Positions 16,730-24,262 of a stretch of DNA of 41,689 nt are shown here, in pieces. The stretch is from the NCBI GenBank assembly GCA_902793195.1, contig CADBCS010000024.1:1-41689 (forward strand), in the 5' to 3' direction. A program made the translations under genes and the position numbers. Under the pieces are notes generated by a model. It searched no databases. It had not been told where the DNA came from and saw only the letters and a program-made list of their open reading frames with translations. Source of the DNA: an uncultured Coriobacteriaceae bacterium. GTDB lineage: Bacteria > Actinomycetota > Coriobacteriia > Coriobacteriales > Atopobiaceae. How positions within the stretch are numbered: position 1 is the first letter of the stretch; every line of letters starts with the position of its first letter.

Positions 16730-17716
16730 CTACTGCTCGTCGGCAGGGAAGATCACGCCCGCCTCGCGGCGCACGGTGTTCTGCACGCGACTCACGAGCA
16801 GGCTCTGGTCGAGCTGCCGATAGCACTCCTCCAGGTCGCCCACCTGCTGCTGGGCCAAGAACTCGCGGAACTCCCCCTCCCACATCACGGGCAGGCAATG
16901 ATCATGGAACTCCTCGGTGCCATCGTTGAGGTGCAGGGTCACGGCGCCGCAGGCGTTGGGCTGCGAAGCCATGTGTATGTAGCCGTCCGTGCCCTGGATG
17001 ATGGCGTAGCTCGGTGCGCCGCAGTCCTTGGCGCAGATGCAAATCGCGCGGAAGCCGTCGTAGTCGAGGTCCACTATGCCGCTCGTGTCGATTCCGCGCT
17101 CGATGTTGGCGCGATAGCGTGCCGAGGCTGGTTCGCCAAACAGACCGAGGGTAAAGGAGAGCGTATACAGGCCCAAGTCCATGATGGCCCCGCCAGCCTT
17201 TGCGGGATCGAACGCGGGAAGCACCTTCCCGGCGCGAAAGGCGTCGTAACGGCTGGAGTACTGGCTGTAGTTGACCGAGACGACCTTAACCGTGCCGATG
17301 CGCGGCAACAGCTCGTCCCGAATGACCTTGAAGTTTGGCTGGCGCGTGGTCACCACGGCCTCCCACAGGAACCGATGGCACTCGCGCGCGAGGGTTGCGA
17401 GCCCCTCGGCCTCCCGCTCGTTGGAGGCAAGCGGCTTCTCGCAGATCACGTCCTTGCCCGCACGCAGCGCCGCCTCGCTCACCTCAAGATGAAGGAAGTT
17501 GGGCACGGCCACGTAGACGGTGTCCACGTTGGGATCGGCCATGAGGTCGTGGTAGTCGACGTAGCGCCCCGCGGCTCCGTACCTGTCCGCAAGCTCGTTC
17601 ACCTTGTCCAGCGATCGCGGAGTACCCGCCACCGCCACCACGTCGATGCCCCATGACGCAAGGTGGTCTCCCACCATGTCCACAATCATGCCCGTACCCA
17701 CGATGCCAAGCCTCAT
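16730..17716 (-). CDS. Gfo/Idh/MocA family oxidoreductase, paralogue 2
   Basis: A 328-residue NAD(P)-dependent dehydrogenase, probably acting on a sugar, inositol or other polyol. The N-terminal Rossmann domain begins LGIVGTGMI with the GxGxx(G) pattern, and the family's CEKPLASN motif (92-99; Lys94 catalytic/cofactor-positioning) is present. The C-terminal domain carries GGAIMDLGLYTLSF, which corresponds to the GGGxxxDxGxH region but lacks the usual final histidine. The ATG at 17716 follows GGAGGAG and gives the family start; the longer frame to 17776 overlaps the gap after its neighbour. It lies 62 bases after the stop of a second family member. The substrate cannot be named. Confidence 0.88.
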   Translation of the reverse strand: MRLGIVGTGMIVDMVGDHLASWGIDVVAVAGTPRSLDKVNELADRYGAAGRYVDYHDLMADPNVDTVYVAVPNFLHLEVSEAALRAGKDVICEKPLASNEREAEGLATLARECHRFLWEAVVTTRQPNFKVIRDELLPRIGTVKVVSVNYSQYSSRYDAFRAGKVLPAFDPAKAGGAIMDLGLYTLSFTLGLFGEPASARYRANIERGIDTSGIVDLDYDGFRAICICAKDCGAPSYAIIQGTDGYIHMASQPNACGAVTLHLNDGTEEFHDHCLPVMWEGEFREFLAQQQVGDLEECYRQLDQSLLVSRVQNTVRREAGVIFPADEQ

Positions 17717-17778
17717 GGTCTTTGCTCCTCCCCGTTTCCATTCAAAGCCGCGCACGCGGCGCTTTCCCAACACCAACC

Positions 17779-18825
17779 TTAGCGCAGGTCGCGCGTCGCG
17801 TCTTCCATGATGCGCAGCTGCGCGATGGTCTCCTCGGGTTTTACCAGCTGCGGGGCCCCGTTCGCCACCGTTTCGTACAGCGCGTCAAAGTACAGCGAGT
17901 ACGTGCTGCGCACCGGCTCCACACGCTCCTCGTGCATGGTCGCCTCCTCGTCGTAGTAGCGCAGCGTCCCCCACTGCTCGGGCGTGTCCAATCCAAAGTC
18001 GGAATGCCCCACGGGAAGGTAGAAGTGCTTGAGGTCGCGCTCCTGCTGGTCCTTGTCGACCCGCACGAAGGTGCCCATGTCGCCATAGACCTCGAAGCTG
18101 GGCCGTTGGATGGCGCATGTGTAGTTGGCGGCGGCGGTTGCCTTTATGCCCTTGTCGTCGTAGTACAGGTCGAAGTCGAAGTACAGGTCGGGGCTACCCG
18201 GACCATACAGCTGACGCGCCTCGGCATGCCAGCGGTCGGGAATTCCCAGCCAAGAGATGAGCTGGTCCACGCAGTGGCAGGAATGCCCGTACACAATGCC
18301 CATCATGCGGTCGTAGGGATCGTTCTTTCCCATCTCCACAAACTCCATGCGCCAGTAGTCGTAGTGGGTAACGACCTCGAAGACCTTGCCGAGCTTGCCG
18401 GACTCCGCAACCTTCTTTGCGGTGAGGAAGTCGGAGTCGAAGCGGCGGTTCTGATAGCACTGGACCGTGACGCCCTTGGATTTGGCAAGCGCAAAGAGCT
18501 CCTCCGCCTGTGCCGCGGTCTCCGCAAAGGGCTTGTCGCACACCACGTGCTTTCCCGCCTCGAGCGCCGTCTTGGTGAGCCCATAGTGCGTCGCTGGTGG
18601 CGTGCTTATCTCCACTATGTCAATCGCGGGGTCGGCAAGCATCGCCTCCAGGTCCGTCGTGTACTCCACACCAGGTATCTTTGCCCAGAGGTCGTGGCTA
18701 ATGTGGCGTGCATAGATCGTCTTGATGCGGAACTTGTTGGGGCGGGCAAGCGAGAATGGCACATGGTAGCGGTTGGTGCCCTTCCCGTTGCCGATAAAGC
18801 CGATGTTGAGGATGCGGTCTGCCAT
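17779..18825 (-). CDS. Gfo/Idh/MocA family oxidoreductase, paralogue 1
   Basis: A 348-residue dehydrogenase of the same family, only distantly related to its neighbour. The Rossmann start is LNIGFIGNGKGTNRYHVPF and the lysine motif is CDKPFAET (96-103), DKP in place of the more usual EKP. In the second domain YGHSCHCVDQLISWLG replaces the typical GGGxxxDxxxH motif, with His and Asp retained. The closest look is to YvaA/YdgJ-like scyllo-inositol or sugar dehydrogenases, but the match is too loose to assign a substrate. The ATG at 18825 follows TTTGGAGGT. The upstream 200 bases hold the probable promoter, including a GTGTA-n7-TACAC dyad at 18855-18871. It likely heads a two-gene unit with the next oxidoreductase. 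Confidence 0.87.
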   Translation of the reverse strand: MADRILNIGFIGNGKGTNRYHVPFSLARPNKFRIKTIYARHISHDLWAKIPGVEYTTDLEAMLADPAIDIVEISTPPATHYGLTKTALEAGKHVVCDKPFAETAAQAEELFALAKSKGVTVQCYQNRRFDSDFLTAKKVAESGKLGKVFEVVTHYDYWRMEFVEMGKNDPYDRMMGIVYGHSCHCVDQLISWLGIPDRWHAEARQLYGPGSPDLYFDFDLYYDDKGIKATAAANYTCAIQRPSFEVYGDMGTFVRVDKDQQERDLKHFYLPVGHSDFGLDTPEQWGTLRYYDEEATMHEERVEPVRSTYSLYFDALYETVANGAPQLVKPEETIAQLRIMEDATRDLR

Positions 18826-19048
18826 GGCGAACCTCCAAATGACGATGCCGTAATGTGTAAATAACATACACCATCTGTAACACTCATATGTCTTTGCTTC
18901 GGTAGAGAGGCCAAGGGGCCTCGACGACCCGCCAAATGGAGTACCGCGCGCGTCTCGCGACTCATGTGGCTTTGCAAAAGGACGGGACGTCGGGTACCGT
19001 AGAGCTGGGTCAATACGTACGCACAGGACTCCCCAAGAGGTGATTCGC
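18826..19048. other. Divergent intergenic region
   Basis: About 220 bases between the minus-strand oxidoreductase pair and the plus-strand membrane protein. It holds the GTGTA/TACAC dyad, a small GAGGCC-AAGG-GGCCTC hairpin near 18907-18922, and a weak promoter-like pair TTGCAA (18972-18977) and TACCGT (18995-19000) with a 17-base gap facing the plus-strand gene. No gene is seen. Confidence 0.4.
18855..18871. promoter_or_regulatory. Dyad GTGTA-n7-TACAC upstream of the oxidoreductase pair
   Basis: An inverted repeat of 5-bp arms lies 30 bases before the ATG at 18825. The arms match the core of the half-sites before the TetR gene at 15630-15654, with a wider spacer. Five-base arms are short, so chance is possible. 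Confidence 0.25.
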
Positions 19049-19678
19049 GTGGGCTCGACATCTGTGGCCAGCATCGTACTCAACGCAGCCATTCCCGCGT
19101 TTTCCATCATTGCGTGGCTGATGCTGGCCCTAGGCAGTGGAGGAAACCTGGCTCAACGAGGGGTGGAGAGCCTCAAGTACTTTACCGTGCTCTCCAACCT
19201 GTTTTCTGCCATCGTCTGCACCATCTACCTCGTCGTTGGCATGCAGCCCAACTTGGGGGTGCCGGACTGGCTGCTCGCACTCAAGCTAGCGTCCGCCTCG
19301 TCCGTGATGCTCACGTTCCTCACCGTCGTACTCGCCCTCGCGCCGGTCTATGGGTGGAAGAGCATGTACTCTGGAGGCAACTTCTGGCTCCATCTGGTCC
19401 TTCCCCTGCTCGCCGCCATAGACTGCTGCCTGTATGTGCCACTCGGGCAGCTGCCTGCATGGTGGACGATCACCGCAATGGCACCAACCATGCTGTATGG
19501 CGTGTTCTACCTTCGCAACATCCTCGTGCATGGCGCCGAGGAGAACGGCGTTACATACGACTTCTACCAATTCCTGCGCTGGGGCCGCAACAGGATACCC
19601 GTTGTGATGCTGGCCATGCTCCTTGCGAGCTGGGGCATAGGGGTGCTGCTCCATGTGGTGAGCAGCATCCTGGGATGA
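19049..19678 (+). CDS. Polytopic membrane protein, Pr6Pr-like
   Basis: A 209-residue integral membrane protein with six hydrophobic segments: after the N-terminus (ASIVLNAAIPAFSIIAWLMLALG), YFTVLSNLFSAIVCTIYLVVG, ASASSVMLTFLTVVLALAPV, FWLHLVLPLLAAIDCCLYV, WTITAMAPTMLYGVFYLRN and IPVVMLAMLLASWGIGVLL. The LKYFTVLSN motif and LH-LxP in the fourth segment resemble the Pr6Pr/FAR-17a-AIG1-like family, whose bacterial function is unknown; the match is from memory and moderate. GTG at 19049 was chosen because AAGAGGTGA just precedes it; GTG at 19040, inside that Shine-Dalgarno sequence, would add three residues. It stands alone and converges with carB across a strong terminator. Confidence 0.7.
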   Translation: MGSTSVASIVLNAAIPAFSIIAWLMLALGSGGNLAQRGVESLKYFTVLSNLFSAIVCTIYLVVGMQPNLGVPDWLLALKLASASSVMLTFLTVVLALAPVYGWKSMYSGGNFWLHLVLPLLAAIDCCLYVPLGQLPAWWTITAMAPTMLYGVFYLRNILVHGAEENGVTYDFYQFLRWGRNRIPVVMLAMLLASWGIGVLLHVVSSILG

Positions 19679-19744
19679 TGGGGCGCCTGCGCAGGTGGGA
19701 ACGAACGACTATGCCCCACCGCGGAGCACCACGTACAATTTCCG

Positions 19745-19808
19745 ATAAAAAACAGTCCCTACTCCGTACGATTTGGGCCGCAAATCGTACGGAGTAGGGA
19801 GCGCTTTT
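19745..19808. terminator. Bidirectional terminator between the membrane protein gene and carB
   Basis: A perfect 20-bp stem (19756-19775 with 19781-19800, loop GGCCG). On the minus strand TTTTTT follows within a few bases (19745-19750 on the plus strand as A's); on the plus strand TTTT follows at 19805-19808. It can end transcription from both convergent genes. Confidence 0.88.
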
Positions 19809-19858
19809 GTCACATAATCGTGCGCGGTGCCTCCGGTGGCCAACGTCGAGGTGCGACA

Positions 19859-19885
19859 GCGCCCCCCGCCAAGGGCGAGGGGCGC
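19859..19885 (-). terminator. GC-rich hairpin just after carB
   Basis: GCGCCCC/GGGGCGC (7 bp) and an inner CGCC/GGCG pair around a 3-base loop, beginning 6 bases beyond the carB stop. It lacks a T-run; the stronger terminator at 19745-19808 lies next in line. Confidence 0.5.
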
Positions 19886-19890
19886 GCTTT

Positions 19891-22800
19891 CTAGCGAATG
19901 GCCTCGTGGATGTCCTGCAAGGCGTTGACGCCCGAGTCGGTACCCGCCACCTTGGCAGCGATGCCAACGGCAGATGCGTGGGCCGCCGCCATCGTGGTGA
20001 CGTAGGGGATGTGCGCCCGAATCGCCGCACGGCGAATCTGGGAGCCGTCCGTCTCGGAGCTGGGGTCTCCCTTGGGTGTGTTCACCACCAGATCGATCTG
20101 ACCGTTCGCGATGGCGTCGGTGATGTTCGGGCGTCCCTCACGCTGTTTGAAGATGACGGTACACGGAATGCCGTGCTCGGCCAGGAACGCGGCCGTCCCG
20201 CGCGTCGCCATGATGGAGAGTCCCGCACCCACGTACTCCTTGGCAATCGCCTCGAGCTCGTCCTTGTTCTGGTTCGAGACCGACATAAAGACCGTTCCCT
20301 TTGTGGGCAGCGTGCTCCCAATGGCCTCCTGCGACTTGAAGAACGCCTCGCCAAAGGTGGGCGCAAGGCCAAGCACCTCGCCCGTGGAGCGCATCTCGGG
20401 TCCCAGTATGGGGTCTACCTCGGGGAACATCGAGAAGGGCAGCACGGCTTCCTTCACGCCATAGAACTTGTAGGTTGCCTCGGTAAGCCCCTCGACCGGA
20501 GACGGACGACCCGTGAGCTCGCCCATAATGGCATCGGTGGCAATCTGCACCATTTGGATGCCGCATACCTTGGAGACCAGCGGAACCGTGCGGCTCGCGC
20601 GCGGGTTGGCCTCGATCACGAACACCTTGTCTCCCTCGATGGCGTACTGGATGTTCATGAGACCCACCACGTGCATCTCCTCGGCGATGCGGCGCGTGTA
20701 CTCCTTGATGAGCGCAAGGTTCTTGTCCGAGATGGAGATGGACGGAAGGACGCATGCGGAGTCACCGGAGTGGATGCCGGCCAGCTCGATGTGCTCCATG
20801 ACCGCCGGCACATAGGCGTGCGTGCCGTCGCAGATGGCGTCGGCCTCGCACTCCAGCGCGTGACGCAGGAAGCGATCGATGAGGATGGGACGATCTGGAG
20901 TCACGCCGATGGCGGCCGCCATGTAGGCGCGCAGGCTGTTGTCGTCGTATACGACCTCCATGCCACGGCCGCCCAGCACGTAGCTGGGACGCACCATCAC
21001 GGGATAGCCAATGCGATGCGCATCCTCGAGGGCCTCCTCGACGGTGACGGCCATGGACGCCTCGGGCATGGGAATGCCGAGCTTGTCCATCATGGCGCGG
21101 AACTCGTCGCGATCCTCGGCCAGGTCGATGACCTCGGGAGTGGTGCCCAGGATGTGAACGCCGGCCGCCTGCAGCTCACTCGCGATGTTGAGCGGGGTCT
21201 GTCCGCCAAACTGGGCGATGACGCCAATCGGCTGCTCCTTCTTGTAGATGGACAGCACGTCCTCGGTCGTGAGCGGCTCAAAGTAGAGCTTGTCGGAGGT
21301 GTCGTAGTCGGTGGAGACCGTCTCGGGGTTACAGTTGACGATGATGGTCTGGAAACCGAGCTTGCGCAGCGCGATTGCGGCATGTACCGAGCAGTAGTCG
21401 AACTCGATGCCCTGACCAATGCGGTTGGGACCGCCGCCCAGGATCATGACCTTGTTGCCCTGCAAGGGCTCACTCGCGTCGGGCGCGTTGTAGGTGCTGT
21501 AGTAGTAGGCACTGTCCGGCGTCGAGGACACATGCACGCCCTCCCACGCCTCGGTGACGCCCATTGCCTCGCGCTGCTCGCGGATGCTCGTCTCGGTGAG
21601 GTTGCAGATCTGCGACAGGTACTTGTCGGAGAAACCGTCGCGCTTGGCCTGAGCCAGCATGTCGTCGGGCAGTGCGACGCCGGGATTTGCCTCCACGTAC
21701 GCGAGGATCGACTCCTCCTCCTCGACGAGCTCGGCCATCTCCTGGATGAACTCGCACTTTATGGATGTGAGGGCATGGAGCTGGTCGACCGTGGCGCCCT
21801 TGCGCAGGGCCTCGTACATCACGAACTGACGCTCGCTCGTGGGGAAGTACAGGAGGTCGATAAGCTCGCCGAGGGTCTTGTCATTAAAGTCCTTGGCAAA
21901 GCCCAGGCCATAGCGACCCTGTTCGAGCGAGCGGATGGCCTTTTGGAAGGCCTCCTTGTAGGTCTTGCCGATGGCCATGACCTCGCCGACGGCGCGCATC
22001 TGCGTACCCAGCTTGTCCTCGACGCCCTTGAACTTCTCGAACGCCCAGCGCGCGAACTTTATTACCACGTAGTCGCCCGTGGGAACGTACTTGTCGAGGG
22101 TGCCCCACTTGCCGCACGGAATCTCGGCAAGCGTGAGGCCGCTGGCCAGCATGGCACTGATGAGGGCGATGGGGAATCCCGTTGCCTTGGACGCGAGCGC
22201 CGAGGACCGCGACGTGCGCGGGTTGATCTCGATGATGATGTCGCGGTCGGACACCGGGTCGTGCGCCCACTGCACGTTGGTGCCGCCGATGACCTTTACG
22301 GCATCCACGATGCGATAGCTCTTCTCCTGCAGGCGGTCGATGACGGCTTGGTCGATGGTCTGCATGGGGGCAGCGCAGAAGGAGTCGCCGGTATGCACGC
22401 CCATGGGGTCGATGTTCTCGATGGTGCACACGGTGATCATGTGACCGGTGCTATCGCGCACGACCTCGTACTCCAGCTCCTCCCAACCGAGAACCGACTC
22501 CTCTACCAGCACCTCGTGCACCGGACTCGCCGCAAGGCCACGCGCCACCACGGTGCGCAGCTCGTTGACGTTGTATACGAGACCGCCGCCGGTGCCACCC
22601 ATGGTATAGGCGGGACGCAGCACGCACGGATAGCCAAGCTCGCGGGCGATGTCGACGGCCTCCTCCACGGAGTACGCCACCTTGGAACGCGCCATCTCGA
22701 TGCCAAGGTCACCCATGAGCTCCTTGAACGCCTCGCGGTCCTCGCCGCGCTCGATGGCATCGACCTGCACGCCAATGACCTTAACGCCGTACTTCTCCAG

Positions 22801-23121
22801 GATGCCCGACTTCGAGAGCTCGCTGGAGAGGTTGAGAGCCGACTGTCCGCCCAGGTTGGGCAGGATGGCGTCGGGGCGTTCCTTGGCGATGATGGCCTCA
22901 AGACGCTCGGCGTTGAGCGGCTCGATGTAGGTGCGGTCGGCGGTGCCTGGGTCGGTCATGATCGTGGCCGGGTTGGAATTGACGAGCACGATCTCGTACC
23001 CGAGGCTCCTGAGGGCCTTGCATGCCTGCGTTCCCGAATAGTCAAACTCGCAAGCCTGACCAATGATGATGGGGCCAGATCCAATAATCATTACCTTATG
23101 GATGTCTGTGCGCTGAGCCAT
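19891..23121 (-). CDS. carB: Carbamoyl-phosphate synthase, large subunit
   Basis: Makes carbamoyl phosphate from bicarbonate, ATP and ammonia passed from the glutaminase subunit CarA, feeding arginine and pyrimidine synthesis. The 1076 residues match the usual length of about 1070. Two homologous synthetase halves are visible, each starting with a Rossmann-like pre-ATP-grasp segment (KVMIIGSGPIIIGQACEFDYSG and KVMILGGGPNRIGQGIEFDYCSVH) and an ATP-grasp core (PAYTMGGTGGG and PSYVLGGRGMEVVYDD). The oligomerisation domain lies between them and an MGS-type allosteric domain ends the protein (VFMSVSNQNKDELEAIAKEYV). The ATG at 23121 gives the family start MAQRTDIHKVM; the frame to 23226 is too long. 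No carA or other pyrimidine gene is adjacent. Confidence 0.97.
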   Translation of the reverse strand: MAQRTDIHKVMIIGSGPIIIGQACEFDYSGTQACKALRSLGYEIVLVNSNPATIMTDPGTADRTYIEPLNAERLEAIIAKERPDAILPNLGGQSALNLSSELSKSGILEKYGVKVIGVQVDAIERGEDREAFKELMGDLGIEMARSKVAYSVEEAVDIARELGYPCVLRPAYTMGGTGGGLVYNVNELRTVVARGLAASPVHEVLVEESVLGWEELEYEVVRDSTGHMITVCTIENIDPMGVHTGDSFCAAPMQTIDQAVIDRLQEKSYRIVDAVKVIGGTNVQWAHDPVSDRDIIIEINPRTSRSSALASKATGFPIALISAMLASGLTLAEIPCGKWGTLDKYVPTGDYVVIKFARWAFEKFKGVEDKLGTQMRAVGEVMAIGKTYKEAFQKAIRSLEQGRYGLGFAKDFNDKTLGELIDLLYFPTSERQFVMYEALRKGATVDQLHALTSIKCEFIQEMAELVEEEESILAYVEANPGVALPDDMLAQAKRDGFSDKYLSQICNLTETSIREQREAMGVTEAWEGVHVSSTPDSAYYYSTYNAPDASEPLQGNKVMILGGGPNRIGQGIEFDYCSVHAAIALRKLGFQTIIVNCNPETVSTDYDTSDKLYFEPLTTEDVLSIYKKEQPIGVIAQFGGQTPLNIASELQAAGVHILGTTPEVIDLAEDRDEFRAMMDKLGIPMPEASMAVTVEEALEDAHRIGYPVMVRPSYVLGGRGMEVVYDDNSLRAYMAAAIGVTPDRPILIDRFLRHALECEADAICDGTHAYVPAVMEHIELAGIHSGDSACVLPSISISDKNLALIKEYTRRIAEEMHVVGLMNIQYAIEGDKVFVIEANPRASRTVPLVSKVCGIQMVQIATDAIMGELTGRPSPVEGLTEATYKFYGVKEAVLPFSMFPEVDPILGPEMRSTGEVLGLAPTFGEAFFKSQEAIGSTLPTKGTVFMSVSNQNKDELEAIAKEYVGAGLSIMATRGTAAFLAEHGIPCTVIFKQREGRPNITDAIANGQIDLVVNTPKGDPSSETDGSQIRRAAIRAHIPYVTTMAAAHASAVGIAAKVAGTDSGVNALQDIHEAIR

Positions 23122-23294
23122 AGGACCTCGTTCCCTTCTGTGAATTAGGGCACAAATTGCTAACAGTTTAGCCAGATATGCCAAAATGTTGCGCGGCGTA
23201 ACGTGATGTTGATAAGACCGCGACAAAAACCACAGGCGCTTGGTTCACTAACCTATGCCGAGCGCAAGGGGTCCGCATGTGACAGGAGGGTTTA

Positions 23295-23879
23295 ATGGCC
23301 ATCAAGTTCGAACACGCCCGCTTCGAGGCCGCATACGGCACGGCAGAGCAGCTGCCCGAGTCCACCACTCCCGAAGTGTCCTTTGCCGGGCGCTCCAACG
23401 TGGGCAAGTCCTCGCTCATCAACAAGTTGGTCGGTCGCAAGGCCCTGGCACGCACCTCGAGCCAGCCGGGCAAGACCGCCAACATCAACTTCTATGAGAC
23501 GGACGGCATCCGCTTGGTGGACCTTCCCGGCTATGGCTACGCCAAGGTCTCGGGGAAGGAGCGCCAGCGCTGGGCCGACCTCATTGCCGGTTACTTCGAC
23601 CAGGAGCGTAGCTTCAACCTCGTAGTGGCGCTCGTCGACATCCGACACGACGCGCAGAAGCTCGACGTGCAGATGCTGGACTTCCTCACCGATGCCGAGC
23701 TGCCCTTTGTGGTCGCGCTTACCAAGGCCGACAAGCTGAGCCGGGCCAAACAACTCCAGCAGGCCGCCCGTCTCGCCAGGCAGTTTGGCATCTCGCAGGA
23801 TCAGATGATAATAACGTCCGCGCAAAAGGGCACGGGGATCAACGACCTTCGCAAGCGGATACAAGAGGCCTGCGACTAG
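23295..23879 (+). CDS. engB: Ribosome biogenesis GTPase YsxC/EngB
   Basis: An essential GTPase that acts in late assembly of the 50S ribosomal subunit. The 194-residue length is standard. G1 is GRSNVGKS (32-39), G2 threonine lies in the TSSQPGKTANINFY stretch that is a YsxC hallmark, G3 is DLPGYG (76-81), G4 is TKADK, and ITSAQKGTG is the G5 region. AGGAGG stands 6-7 bases before the ATG. It is divergent from carB, so the 170 bases between them hold both promoters, which I could not place with confidence. It is a single-gene unit. Confidence 0.96.
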   Translation: MAIKFEHARFEAAYGTAEQLPESTTPEVSFAGRSNVGKSSLINKLVGRKALARTSSQPGKTANINFYETDGIRLVDLPGYGYAKVSGKERQRWADLIAGYFDQERSFNLVVALVDIRHDAQKLDVQMLDFLTDAELPFVVALTKADKLSRAKQLQQAARLARQFGISQDQMIITSAQKGTGINDLRKRIQEACD

Positions 23880-24262
23880 CGATTCACCGCATGCTTTGCT
23901 GCCACATGAGCGCTGACTTGCCGGCATGGCTATACCGCCTTTGGCAGCAACAACATCGTCGTTTACGTAAACTAGAAAGCGTCAGCGGCTTGGGAGGGTG
24001 CCTCCGCGCAGACCGACCGTCAGGGGCGTCCCCGCACCACCGCGGTGGCGTGGTCCGCATCGACGACGGGGGCAGGCAAAACCCCAGGCACGCCAGACGT
24101 AAGGCCAATGACATTGGAGGTATCCCCTCGCGGCACTTCGAAATCCCTTGACATAATAAATTCGTCGTGTTCGAAACAAAAACACTCATACCGTGTAGAA
24201 TGTCGTTGGAACGGATGCCACGGGTGCAAGCCACCCGTGGTCTTGTGATTTCGGGGAGCATC
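23880..24262. other. Palindrome-rich intergenic region before the phosphorelay genes
   Basis: No credible gene in 383 bases. Several dyads are present: TTGCTGCCA/TGGCAGCAA (23896-23904 and 23942-23950), GTTTACGTAAAC (23961-23972), GGGG-CGT-CCCC (24023-24033), CCACCGCGGTGG (24037-24048), GGCGTG/CACGCC (24047-24052 and 24089-24094), CCAATGACATTGG (24105-24117), two TTCGAAA copies (24137-24143 and 24170-24176) and a 9-bp hairpin (24218-24240). TTGACA at 24148-24153 is a perfect -35 but the expected -10 is poor; TAGAAT at 24196-24201 is the best nearby -10. I recognise no riboswitch class. Confidence 0.5.
24218..24240 (+). repeat. Leader hairpin before the REC-GGDEF-EAL gene
   Basis: CCACGGGTG pairs perfectly with CACCCGTGG (9 bp, loop CAAGC). 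It ends 22 bases before the ATG, just ahead of the Shine-Dalgarno sequence GGGGAG. No T-run follows. It could affect translation or message stability. Confidence 0.55.

Noticed and set aside
19807..23148. 1113-codon open frame on the plus strand opposite carB
   Set aside because: Shadow frame of a GC-rich gene; carB on the minus strand matches its family over the full length, and the plus-strand product has no recognisable domain.
24167..24262. Upstream GTG start adding 32 residues to the REC-GGDEF-EAL protein
   Set aside because: The extension crosses the leader hairpin and lacks a Shine-Dalgarno sequence; ATG at 24263 has GGGGAG and places the receiver at the usual distance.
24180..24262. 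c-di-GMP riboswitch before the phosphodiesterase gene
   Set aside because: I looked for class I and II core patterns and found none; only a simple 9-bp hairpin is present.
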